NCBI GenBank assembly: GCA_938014885.1
Contig: CALLQI010000004.1
Span: 405,214-469,213, forward strand
Reading direction: 5' to 3'
DNA from: an uncultured bacterium
GTDB taxonomy: Bacteria > Planctomycetota > UBA8742 > UBA2392
DNA length: 64,000 nt
Below, piece by piece: positions 16,167 through 23,862 of this stretch; the first letter of the stretch is position 1, and every line of letters starts with the position of its first letter. The notes beneath the pieces are model-generated. The model ran no database searches, was not told where the DNA came from, and saw nothing but the letters and a program-made list of their open reading frames with translations. A program made the translations under genes and the position numbers.

Positions 16167-17438
16167 CTACTCTGCTTTCGGGCGGCGCGATGAAAGCTTG
16201 CTGTCGCGCTGTGGCTGCGCATCCAGCCGGTCCGGGTGCATGATCGCGCCCGCACAGGCCGCTGTTGCGGCGGCCAAAATGCCCGCGCGCCACGCCCCTT
16301 GCGGCGCTGTAACCGTAGTGAACATCGCGCGCTGCATTGGCAGCACAAGGCCCGCGGCCGACGTGCCCGGCGCATGCACTTCAACCCCCGCATCTACCAG
16401 ATGCTGCACAATCCCTTCATCCAGCGCAGAAGCGTACACCGCCCGGGTGTCGGGTATCGCCACGCAACGCGTGTGCCCGAGCTTGCGCTGCCGCACGATT
16501 TCAGCGGTCAGGCGCATTGCGTGCAGACTGCCAGAGCCCTCGCCGCCGATCACCACGCAATCCAGCGGCTCGCCGCTGGCTTCGCTGATCGTGCGCCAGG
16601 CGTCGGCCCCGTCGGGCGGGATCACCGTCAACTGCGCGTTGGCCAGCGATACTTCGGCGCGGTGCACGTATTGCACGCCCCTTTCGGGCTCAAGCGTGGT
16701 GTACGGGCGTTGCAGCACGCGGTTCAGTTCGGTGACCGCGCCGCGGTCGGGCACGCAGAAGCAGCTGAACAGCCCGGCGTGCGCGCCCAGGCTCGACAGT
16801 GCCGCGCGCTCGTGAAGCTGCAACCCCTCAAGACCAGGCCCGCCGACTTCCAGCGCGCGCCCGGCAAGCACGTTGCGGCCGGCTTCGCGCCGCAGGCTCC
16901 AGAAAACGTCTCGCCCGCCGACCAGCTTCTGGCGCTGCCCGGTCAGGTCCACGCGCACAGTTTCGGGGACAGTCACATGCACGGGCTTTCCCGCCATCAA
17001 CTGCGCCAGGTCAAGTGCCGTCAGCCGCAGGCCCAGCGCGCCAAAACCGCCCAGCGCGTGAATTTCGGGCAGGCCGCTGGCCGCGCATTCACCCGGCGCA
17101 ACCAGCCCGCTTTCGAGGGCATGGGCGACTTCGCCGCCGGCGGCTGGGATCAGCCTCGTGATCCCGGCCTGGCGCGCGGCCTCAAGCAGTTGCTTGCGCG
17201 CGGTCTCGCCCGCGGCGTCGAGCGGAAGATTGTCAGGCGTGAACAGGATGATGCGCTCGGGCTCGGCCACGCGCTGGTGGCCGGCAATGCGGAATGCCTT
17301 CAAGGCGGCAAGGCCGTCGCGCGGGCCCAGCAGCAGGATGTGAGGCCGCACGGGCACGCGGTCACCGGGCACGATATTGCGCGCGTCGGTGAGTGCCTGC
17401 AGCACGCGTACTACGGCAGATTGCGCGACATGGGGCAT
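16167..17438 (-). CDS. LeuC/aconitase-superfamily paralog lacking the Fe-S cluster cysteines
   Basis: A 423-residue protein that follows the layout of 3-isopropylmalate dehydratase large subunits: PHILLLGPRDGLAALKAF at 32-49, an LAPGE-like segment at 113-117, VTVPETVRVDLTGQ at 155-168, VVIGGEGSGSLHAMRLTAE at 295-313, VAIPDTRAVYA at 326-336 and APQGAWRAGILAAATAA at 378-394. All three sites that should hold cluster cysteines are replaced: SHTC by PEIHA (124-128), SCTNG by GGEGS (298-302), PGCSMC by PGTSAAG (358-364). It therefore probably lacks a [4Fe-4S] cluster and dehydratase activity. It precedes hpnH by 99 nt on the same strand. Substrate unknown. Confidence 0.72.
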   Translation of the reverse strand: MPHVAQSAVVRVLQALTDARNIVPGDRVPVRPHILLLGPRDGLAALKAFRIAGHQRVAEPERIILFTPDNLPLDAAGETARKQLLEAARQAGITRLIPAAGGEVAHALESGLVAPGECAASGLPEIHALGGFGALGLRLTALDLAQLMAGKPVHVTVPETVRVDLTGQRQKLVGGRDVFWSLRREAGRNVLAGRALEVGGPGLEGLQLHERAALSSLGAHAGLFSCFCVPDRGAVTELNRVLQRPYTTLEPERGVQYVHRAEVSLANAQLTVIPPDGADAWRTISEASGEPLDCVVIGGEGSGSLHAMRLTAEIVRQRKLGHTRCVAIPDTRAVYASALDEGIVQHLVDAGVEVHAPGTSAAGLVLPMQRAMFTTVTAPQGAWRAGILAAATAACAGAIMHPDRLDAQPQRDSKLSSRRPKAE

Positions 17439-17512
17439 GGCGCTGATTCAAGAATGCCGGGCCCGGAATGTCGAATCGAAAGCCGTTTGGCGTTCAACTG
17501 CAAAACCGGTTT

Positions 17513-17588
17513 CCCACGAAGCCGCACGAAGAACCACGAAGAAAGGCAACAGCTTCAGGAACCACGGATTCACACGGATAAACACGGT
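17513..17588 (+). repeat. CACGAAG-type interspersed element, copy 1
   Basis: It begins CCCACGAAG and continues with GAACCACGAAG, an AACAGCTTCAGGAA segment and CACGGATTCACACGGATAAAC. The second copy at 17756-17832 is in reverse orientation and aligns along its length with scattered mismatches. Confidence 0.7.
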
Positions 17589-17659
17589 TAGCGGCGCATG
17601 CCACTTGCTGGGTGGGTACGAGCTTCAGGTTGCGGGCTGGGGTCAACAGTTGACGGTCG

Positions 17660-17703
17660 ACAGTTCACAGTCACTGCGGCTGTTTGCAGTAACTGTGAAC
17701 TGT
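17660..17703. repeat. 18-bp inverted repeat with 8-nt loop
   Basis: Left arm 17660-17677 and right arm 17686-17703 are complementary at 17 of 18 positions (core ACAGTTCACAGT / ACTGTGAACTGT). It could form a stable hairpin on either strand. No U tract follows, and it is 149 nt from the nearest gene end. Confidence 0.8.
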
Positions 17704-17755
17704 GAACCGTAGACCAGCTCCCTGATTCGGGTGGCCATGCAATTGCCGCCTACCG

Positions 17756-17832
17756 TATTTGTCCGGGTGAACCTGTGGACTTTCCTGCTGTAGCCGTACT
17801 TCGTGATTCTTCGTGGCACTTCGTGGGCCAAA
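17756..17832 (-). repeat. CACGAAG-type interspersed element, copy 2 (inverted)
   Basis: On the minus strand it reads CCCACGAAGTGCCACGAAG, then AATCACGAAG, TACAGCAGGAAAGTCCAC and GGTTCACCCGGACAAATACGG, matching copy 1 in order and spacing. Confidence 0.7.
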
Positions 17833-17851
17833 GCCGTTGCCGTTGTTCGCA

Positions 17852-19525
17852 TCAGGCCTTGCCGATGCGGGCACTGCGCAGGCGCAAGCCGATCAGCAGG
17901 GCCATGGCGGCACCCAGCAGCAGCATCATGGCCGGCACGGGGCCGCTGTCGGTGCTGCAGCCGCCTTCACCCTGGGCCTCGGTCGGGGCCTTCTTGTTGC
18001 CGCCGCCCGGTGAGGACACGTTGTTGACGGTGATCTGCACCAGCGCTGAATCCACGCCGCCGCGGCCGTCATCGACCAGAACCTCGAACGTGTAATTCTG
18101 GCTGAAGCTGACCTGAGGGGCGGTGAAGGTCGGCGAAATTGAGGCCGCGTTGTTGATCGTCACGACGCTGCTGCCGCCCACCTGCCGCCATACGTACGTC
18201 AGCGAATCCAGGTCCGCGTCGCTGCTGGCCGCGGCCGACAGCGTCACCAGGGCACCCTCGTTCACGGTCTGGGCGATGCCTGCATGGGCGATGGGCGCGT
18301 TGTTGCCGGGTGTGGGGTCGTAGAAGATGCGGTACAGGACACTGTCCGTAAGCACGTACAGGTTGCCGTCGGGCCCGAACTTGATGTCGCGCACGGCACT
18401 GCTCAGGTTCGTCACGACGGGCATCATCGCCACGCCGTTGCGCTCAAGGCCGCCGGACAGGATTACCCGCACCACCATGCCGCCGGTCTGTGAAGGAAAG
18501 AACGGAAAGGCAATGCTGCCGCTGGTGCGCTCGCGCGCGACGTACACCACGCCATTGCGGTAGCCGTCGGTGGGGAAGCCGGTCGCGGTGCCGATGCCCG
18601 ACGGGAAGAAACAGATGCCGCCGGCGTCAAACGTGGGCGGGAACTCAAAGCCCGGGTTCGTGTACGCCGCGTTGGACTGCGTGCCGCTGGTGCCGTTGGC
18701 ATCCCAGCCATAGTTGGCGCCGGGAAGGATCACATTCAGTTCATCGGGTGTGCCGGTGCCCGGGACGTCGGGCAGGCCGCGATCCACACTGAACAGCTCG
18801 TTGGTCGTGGGGTTGTACGCCAGGCCGCGCGGGTTGCTCAGGCCCAGCGCGTACACCGGGTTGCCGGTAAGCGGGTTGTTCAGCGGGATGTTGCCGTCGG
18901 TCTGGTAACGCAGGATCTTGCCGCGGCGGTCTGACACATTCTGCGCCAGCAGGCCCGCGATCGCGGCCTGGTCGCCGCCGTCGCCGCTGCCCATGACCAG
19001 CGTGCCGTCGGGTGCGGTCACGATGCGGCCGCCGAAGTTCTGGCCATTGGTGCTGTGCGTGAACGCCGGCACGATCGAGCCGCTGCTGAGCGTGCCCACG
19101 CCAGCAACTTCCTCAATCTCGCGCACCACATACTGGAAGGGGCCCGTGCCGCCCGGACGGACGGTGTACACCACATAAATGAAACGATTGTTCGGGTCCA
19201 CGGTGCTGGCCGGGAAGTTGGGGTGGAACGTGATGCCATGGACGGCCGCATCGTTGCCCGCGGGCAGCTCGGCCTCGGTGAGTGTAATCAGCGTCTGCGG
19301 CGCGCCCGGGGTCGTGGTGGGGTTTTCGATAAACTTGATGGTGCGGGTGCCGGCCTCGGAATAGAAAAGCCGCCCGTCGGGTGAAAAGGCCAGCGCGCGG
19401 CCGCCGCTGACGGGGTCAACCAGCGCCACCCAGTCAAAGCCGCCGGCCGGTGCCGGGGTCTGCGCAGCCAAGGTTGAGGCAAGCAAGCCGGAAGCCAGCA
19501 CAAGCAACGCAACAGATTTCATCAT
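17852..19525 (-). CDS. Secreted PQQ-dependent sugar dehydrogenase-like beta-propeller with C-terminal sorting signal
   Basis: About 557 residues from the ATG at 19525 (a GTG at 19534 is also in frame). A signal peptide (MMKSVALLVLASGLLAS..LAAQ) precedes a propeller of the soluble glucose/aldose sugar dehydrogenase family: GITFHPNFP, GSGDGGDQA, GKILRYQTDG, GLSNPRGLAYNP, GANYGWDANG. An Ig/K319L-like domain follows (NNAPIAHAGIAQTVNEGA to LVQITVNN). The C-terminus has a Gly-Cys-Ser motif, a hydrophobic helix and an Arg-rich tail (GGCSTDSGPV, then MMLLLGAAMALLIG), the tripartite layout of CTERM/MYXO-type sorting signals. Likely an exported, cell-surface oxidoreductase. Confidence 0.82.
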   Translation of the reverse strand: MMKSVALLVLASGLLASTLAAQTPAPAGGFDWVALVDPVSGGRALAFSPDGRLFYSEAGTRTIKFIENPTTTPGAPQTLITLTEAELPAGNDAAVHGITFHPNFPASTVDPNNRFIYVVYTVRPGGTGPFQYVVREIEEVAGVGTLSSGSIVPAFTHSTNGQNFGGRIVTAPDGTLVMGSGDGGDQAAIAGLLAQNVSDRRGKILRYQTDGNIPLNNPLTGNPVYALGLSNPRGLAYNPTTNELFSVDRGLPDVPGTGTPDELNVILPGANYGWDANGTSGTQSNAAYTNPGFEFPPTFDAGGICFFPSGIGTATGFPTDGYRNGVVYVARERTSGSIAFPFFPSQTGGMVVRVILSGGLERNGVAMMPVVTNLSSAVRDIKFGPDGNLYVLTDSVLYRIFYDPTPGNNAPIAHAGIAQTVNEGALVTLSAAASSDADLDSLTYVWRQVGGSSVVTINNAASISPTFTAPQVSFSQNYTFEVLVDDGRGGVDSALVQITVNNVSSPGGGNKKAPTEAQGEGGCSTDSGPVPAMMLLLGAAMALLIGLRLRSARIGKA

Positions 19526-19604
19526 GGAAGCCACAATCCGGGGCCAAAGCAGGGAGTCCCATGTTGAACCAAGCGCCGCAAACTAGCAAGCGCCCGGCGC
19601 GGTC

Positions 19605-20078
19605 ATGAGCTACCATGCAGCGATGAATGGACCTGACCCTCGCGCTGCCGCTGCTTCCTGGACTGTCTTTCTGGGCATCCATGGCATGACCGTGGTTTTC
19701 TTTGCCCTGGCCGCTGTGATGGGCCCTGTGGGAAGCTTTGGTGACACGGCACTTGAGGGCACCCTCAAGCTGGTGGCCATGGTGCTGCCCGCGCTTTCGC
19801 TGATGCCGATGCTGCTGATCCACAAGCAGATGGCCGCGCGCATGAAGGTCGCGCCCGATGCGGCCGGACGCATGGCGATTTTCCGCGCGCGTATGATCGT
19901 GCTTTCGGCGATGGCCGAGGGCCCGTGCCTGTTTGCTTCGGTGATCATGCTGCTGACCGGGGCGGGCTGGTTCGTGATCCCGGCTGCCTTGGTGCAGCTT
20001 GCAGTCGCCGGGGCTGTCGCTCCGACGGCCTCAAGGCTTGCGGAAGTTGAGAGCCCGAACCATCGTGGCGAACCCTGA
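19605..20078 (+). CDS. Small integral membrane protein, function unknown
   Basis: A 157-residue protein with four predicted membrane helices (around residues 20-45, 55-80, 95-118 and 120-142) separated by a positively charged loop (KQMAARMKVAPDAAGRMAIFRAR). In-frame ATGs occur at 19605 and 19623, neither with a clear ribosome-binding site; I kept the longer. It is divergent from the sugar dehydrogenase gene and followed 13 nt after its stop by a small soluble gene. I do not recognise a family. Confidence 0.6.
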   Translation: MSYHAAMNGPDPRAAAASWTVFLGIHGMTVVFFALAAVMGPVGSFGDTALEGTLKLVAMVLPALSLMPMLLIHKQMAARMKVAPDAAGRMAIFRARMIVLSAMAEGPCLFASVIMLLTGAGWFVIPAALVQLAVAGAVAPTASRLAEVESPNHRGEP

Positions 20079-20091
20079 CCCGGAGGCAGCC

Positions 20092-20418
20092 ATGGCGCGC
20101 ATCGTGATCGGACTCTACCGGCCTTTCGTGCAGACCAGCCGCGCGCTGATGCTGGACGCGATTCGCTCGCACCACGCCACGCTGCGGGTTGAGCAACTGG
20201 TCACGGAACGCGCGCCAATCTTGATGGAAGCTGAAGACGGCACTTTCCTGGAAGTGTTCGAGCTCGCTGACGGTGCCGGTGCCAACATCGCCGAGCACAA
20301 GGCGGTCAAGAAGATCCGCAAGCGGCTGGAAGAACTGTGCGAGATCGCCCCGCTGATCAGCCTGCAGGAAGCCGAAGCAGCCTGGCCCAGCTTCAAGCCC
20401 GTCGACGGCGTGCTGTAG
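20092..20418 (+). CDS. Small protein resembling a dimeric alpha/beta-barrel (ABM-like) fold
   Basis: A 108-residue protein starting at the ATG at 20092, which has a GGAGG box 6 nt upstream; the longer open frame from 19999 lacks one. The pattern (IVIGLYRPF strand, a helix, LVTERAPILMEAEDGTFLEVFELAD, a helix with conserved H, and a C-terminal LQEAEAAWPSFKPVD) resembles antibiotic-biosynthesis-monooxygenase-like ferredoxin folds in which an EDGTxxEVFEW stretch is common. No catalytic function can be assigned. Confidence 0.6.
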   Translation: MARIVIGLYRPFVQTSRALMLDAIRSHHATLRVEQLVTERAPILMEAEDGTFLEVFELADGAGANIAEHKAVKKIRKRLEELCEIAPLISLQEAEAAWPSFKPVDGVL

Positions 20419-20490
20419 CCGCCCGTGCTGCCCACCGGTTGACATGGTACGCGCGCCCCGTACACTCCCCGGCCCGAATCGGAGGTTGCC

Positions 20491-20649
20491 ATGTCACGCC
20501 ATCGTTCACTCAAGACCAGCGGTCTCGGCGCCAAGAAGCGCAGCGTTCTCAAGCGCCAGGAGCGCCTTGACCAGCTCAAAATCGAACGTCGCTGGAAAGA
20601 CGGCGAAAACGTCACCGGCCTGCCCAAGACCCGCGTGGTCAACAAGTAG
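20491..20649 (+). CDS. Small basic protein of the Planctomycetes/Verrucomicrobia/Chlamydiae family (TIGR04137-like)
   Basis: A 52-residue, Lys/Arg-rich protein, too short for most ORF filters. It begins MSRHRSLKTSGLGAKKRSVL, continues KRQERLDQLKIERRWKDGE and ends VTGLPKTRVVNK. The pattern SLK..-KR-VLKR-ER---L-----WKDGD-V-GLPKT is the signature of the small basic protein family restricted to the PVC superphylum and suspected to be ribosome-associated. A GGAGG box sits 5 nt before the ATG, and a Rho-independent terminator follows at 20681. It is the best taxonomic marker in the window. Confidence 0.88.
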   Translation: MSRHRSLKTSGLGAKKRSVLKRQERLDQLKIERRWKDGENVTGLPKTRVVNK

Positions 20650-20680
20650 CCCGCGACCAGCAGCACAGCCTTTCCGCAAT

Positions 20681-20712
20681 GGCGGACTCCGGGTGAGTCC
20701 GCCGTTTCTGTT
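20681..20712 (+). terminator. Rho-independent terminator after the small basic protein gene
   Basis: A perfect 9-bp stem (GGCGGACTC / GAGTCCGCC) with a 5-nt loop, followed by a T-rich stretch (GTTTCTGTT), lies 32 nt after the stop codon. Confidence 0.75.
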
Positions 20713-20739
20713 GCCCGCACGCGCCGCTATCATCGCGGC

Positions 20740-21744
20740 ATGAGCTTCCTGGCACTTGATCCCGGCGACATCATCCGCCCCGTGGTGATCGGAGTCGTCA
20801 CGTTCGGTGTACTGCTCGGCGGTCACCTGTGGCTGCGACGCCGCTACCTGCAGTCACAGGCCGCCGGCGGCGGCAACACCCAGCTTGTGAACCAGCACGA
20901 TGCCGTCCGTGAGCAGCAGGCCGAGACCCTGGCCAGCCTGCGCGAGCGCATGGCCGAAGTGCAGGCCCAGCGCGACCGCGCCCAGGCCGAGCGCGAACGC
21001 CTGATGAAGGGCCTGAACGAAATCGGCGGCGGGCAGGGCCCCGGCGGCATCACCGTTGCACTGGCCAACGCCAAAGACCTTGCCGACAAAGCCCGCGAAC
21101 TGGGCGACCACGAAAGGGCCGTCGCCGAGCACGACAAAGAACTCGCCGGCCTGGCCGGCGAACTCAGCGCCGCCGAACAGTTGCTCAATGAAGTGGACGC
21201 CCAGCGCGATGCACTGAAGCAGCAGGTCAGCGACCAGTCCAAAGAGTTGTACCGGCTGCGCGCCGAAATCGAGTCCACGCACCGCAAGTCATTCGAGCAA
21301 CGCGCCCGCACCCTGATGCTGACCCGCAGCAACGTGCGCAAAACCGAAGTCGTCGCCAATCGCCTCGAGGACCAGCTCAAGCACTGGGTTCGCAACACCG
21401 GGGCCGTCAACGTGAACTGGTCCGAGCACGGCCACGCGTCGGTGGTGCAGGAAGCGTTTGCGCGGCTGGATCGCGAGTTCGTGGACCGCTACTTCAGCCA
21501 CGCCACGAACCCCGAGTATTCGCGCGGCCAGCGCAGGGCGATCCGCGTCAGCAAAGGCAAAGACCCCGACGGGACTGAATACGGCGAATTGCTGATCGCG
21601 CTGGACGATGATGCCGGACGCACGCTGGGCCTGCGCTTTGAAACCAAGGGCGACGCGCCGGACGTGATCTGCGTGGGCTTCGTGTTGGCAATGTACCTCC
21701 GCGCGCTGACCCGCGACCTGCGCGACTACGCGATCATCGTCTGA
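20740..21744 (+). CDS. Membrane-anchored coiled-coil protein
   Basis: A 334-residue protein. One transmembrane helix near residues 13-32 (VVIGVVTFGVLLGGHLWL) is followed by basic residues and a long coiled coil (about 55-190, rich in Arg/Glu/Ala/Gln), then a globular domain of about 140 residues (RTLMLTRSNVRKTEVVANRL to the C-terminal RDLRDYAIIV). No family recognised; the architecture recalls RmuC-like or anchoring proteins, but the RmuC nuclease motif is absent. It is convergent with recJ (23 nt apart). Confidence 0.6.
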   Translation: MSFLALDPGDIIRPVVIGVVTFGVLLGGHLWLRRRYLQSQAAGGGNTQLVNQHDAVREQQAETLASLRERMAEVQAQRDRAQAERERLMKGLNEIGGGQGPGGITVALANAKDLADKARELGDHERAVAEHDKELAGLAGELSAAEQLLNEVDAQRDALKQQVSDQSKELYRLRAEIESTHRKSFEQRARTLMLTRSNVRKTEVVANRLEDQLKHWVRNTGAVNVNWSEHGHASVVQEAFARLDREFVDRYFSHATNPEYSRGQRRAIRVSKGKDPDGTEYGELLIALDDDAGRTLGLRFETKGDAPDVICVGFVLAMYLRALTRDLRDYAIIV

Positions 21745-21767
21745 GCGTTCATCGCCTGGCCGTTTCT

Positions 21768-23582
21768 TCAGCGGCGGATGTCTTTGAGCTCAATCTCAAG
21801 TTCCGGGTAGCCGCGGAAGGTGCTGATGCGCGGCGTGTAGGCGATGCGCACCTTCGAGCCCTTGGCGAACTGCTCAACCCGGTCGCCCATTCCAAAGCCG
21901 ATGGCCTTGATCGCGATGCCGGGTTTCACAGCGGCGCGGCGGCCGCTGTCGCCGCTGAACAGGTCCGGCGCGGCGATGGCCGGCTCGGCCTCACGCCCCA
22001 GCTGCTTCAGCATCAGGCTCAGGTGCCCCGTGCCGCGGCCGACCACGCGGGGCGGCGCCGCGATTTCCACTTCGTCGGCCATGAACACGGGCTCAGGGTT
22101 GCCCTGTCCGAAGGGCTCAAGACTCTGCAACAGGCGCGCGGTGGCCAGATCAAGTTCGGACAACGGCACGCGCGCGTCGATCTCGAGCGTCGGCGTCGCG
22201 TAGTCGGCCTGCATCACGTGTTTGCCGGCGATGTCATTCACCGCGCGGCGCAGGTGCTGCAGCTTCTCGCGCGTGATTTCAAGCCCCGCCGCCTGCTCAT
22301 GCCCGCCAAAGCGCTGCATCAGCCCGGCGCACTCCGACAATGCGTTGTACAGGTGAAAGCCCGGGATGCTGCGGCCGCTGCCGCGCCCGGTTTCACCATT
22401 CATGGCCACCAGCACGGCGGGCTTGTTGAAGCGGCGCGAGATGCGCGCTGCCACGATGCCGACCACGCCGGGGTGAAAGTTGTCGTGGGCGACGACGAGA
22501 ATGCGGTCTTCGCTGTATGTGGCGTCAGCCTCGACGATTTCTTCGGCCAGAGCGGTAAGTTTGCGATCGACAGTCTGGCGCTCGCGGTTGAGCTGGTCGG
22601 CCTCAGCGGCGAGCTTCACGGCCTCGCCGTACGAGCTTGCGGTAAGCAGCTCAAGCGCCAGCGACTCGCGGCCCAGCCTGCCGCCCGCGTTCAGGCGCGG
22701 CGCCAGCTTGAATCCGACATCGGTGCCCGAGGGCACGCCTTCAACCCCGCTGGTCTCCAGCAGTGCGCGGATGCCGGGGTTTGGGCTTTCGGGCATCAGC
22801 CGCAGGCCGAAGCTGGTCAGCACGCGGTTGTCGCCGGTCAGCGGCACCACGTCGGCTACACTGGCCAGCGCGACCAAGCTTTGCGCGCCCGCCAGGAAGT
22901 CCTTGGCCGCCTGCGTAAGCCCGCCCTTGCTGGTGCGCTGCAGCAGCGCCCATGCCAGCTTGAAGGCCACACCCGCACCGCACAGGTCGCGAAAGCGCAG
23001 CTTTTCGCCGGCTACGTGTGGGTTCAGCAGGGCCACGGTGTCGGGCAATGTCTCGCCCACCGTATGGTGGTCCGTCACGATGGTGTCGACGCCGAGCTCG
23101 CGGGCCAGCGCGATTTCGGCGTTGGCGGTGGTCCCGTTGTCGCAGGTGATCAGCAGCGTGACGCCGCGCTGGGCGGCATCGCGAATCACGCGCGCGTTCA
23201 GGCCGTAGCCGTCTTCGGCACGGCTGGGGATGCTGGCCTCAACTTCATGGCCCAGCAGCTTGAACAGGTTGACCAGCAATGCCGCGCTGGCGCTGCCGTC
23301 CACGTCGTAGTCACCTTGCACGAGAATCTTTTCGCCGCGCTCGAGAGCTTTCAGGATGCGCGCGACGGCCAGTTCCATCTGCGCGAACGCAAACGGGTCT
23401 TCCAGGTGGGCGCTGCTCGGGTTCAGGAACTGGCGGGCCACATCCACATCGCCGGCGCCACGGTTGATCAGCACCCGCGCCACAGGCTCCGGGATACGCA
23501 GTGAGGCCGCCAACTCACGCACGGCGCTTGAGCGCTGGGTGGCGACGCACCATGCGGGATCAATCAGAACATCCGACGGCAT
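21768..23582 (-). CDS. recJ: Single-stranded-DNA-specific exonuclease RecJ
   Basis: A 604-residue 5'-3' ssDNA exonuclease for recombination and mismatch repair. The DHH phosphoesterase motifs are visible: VQGDYDVDGSASAALLV (motif I), ITCDNGTT, VTDHHTVGE (DHH motif) and RFGGHEQAAGLE in the DHHA1 domain, then the OB-fold C-terminus. I start at the ATG at 23582, which has GGAGA 5 nt upstream; the open frame extends to 24050, but that part is antisense to the giant gene's signal sequence and lacks family similarity. Confidence 0.93.
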   Translation of the reverse strand: MPSDVLIDPAWCVATQRSSAVRELAASLRIPEPVARVLINRGAGDVDVARQFLNPSSAHLEDPFAFAQMELAVARILKALERGEKILVQGDYDVDGSASAALLVNLFKLLGHEVEASIPSRAEDGYGLNARVIRDAAQRGVTLLITCDNGTTANAEIALARELGVDTIVTDHHTVGETLPDTVALLNPHVAGEKLRFRDLCGAGVAFKLAWALLQRTSKGGLTQAAKDFLAGAQSLVALASVADVVPLTGDNRVLTSFGLRLMPESPNPGIRALLETSGVEGVPSGTDVGFKLAPRLNAGGRLGRESLALELLTASSYGEAVKLAAEADQLNRERQTVDRKLTALAEEIVEADATYSEDRILVVAHDNFHPGVVGIVAARISRRFNKPAVLVAMNGETGRGSGRSIPGFHLYNALSECAGLMQRFGGHEQAAGLEITREKLQHLRRAVNDIAGKHVMQADYATPTLEIDARVPLSELDLATARLLQSLEPFGQGNPEPVFMADEVEIAAPPRVVGRGTGHLSLMLKQLGREAEPAIAAPDLFSGDSGRRAAVKPGIAIKAIGFGMGDRVEQFAKGSKVRIAYTPRISTFRGYPELEIELKDIRR

Positions 23583-23862
23583 GAATTCTCCGGGGACATT
23601 CGTATCGGGCCTGCGCGGCATGGGAAGTGTGGGCATAACTATTGGAGAATTGGCGGTTTGTGTGTTTGCAGCAGGATCAGACACGGTGTTCGAAGTGGGT
23701 CGATTTCGGGGCCGGGGCAGCGCACATCGAAGACTGCAAGTATCTTGATTATCGGTCGTTGCAGCGAAGTGTGCACTTGGTGCGTTATGCATGCAACTGG
23801 TGATTTTCTCGTACCCTTTGCTTCCTCCATATGCGATACTTCTTGCCCTTGGTGGAACTGAC

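Larger units (their letters stand above)
17439..17851. other. 413-bp gene-free region with an inverted pair of interspersed elements
   Basis: No gene is supported here. It holds two degenerate copies of a ~75-bp CACGAAG-rich element in opposite orientation (17513-17588 and 17756-17832) and between them an 18-bp inverted repeat (17660-17703). Confidence 0.75.
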
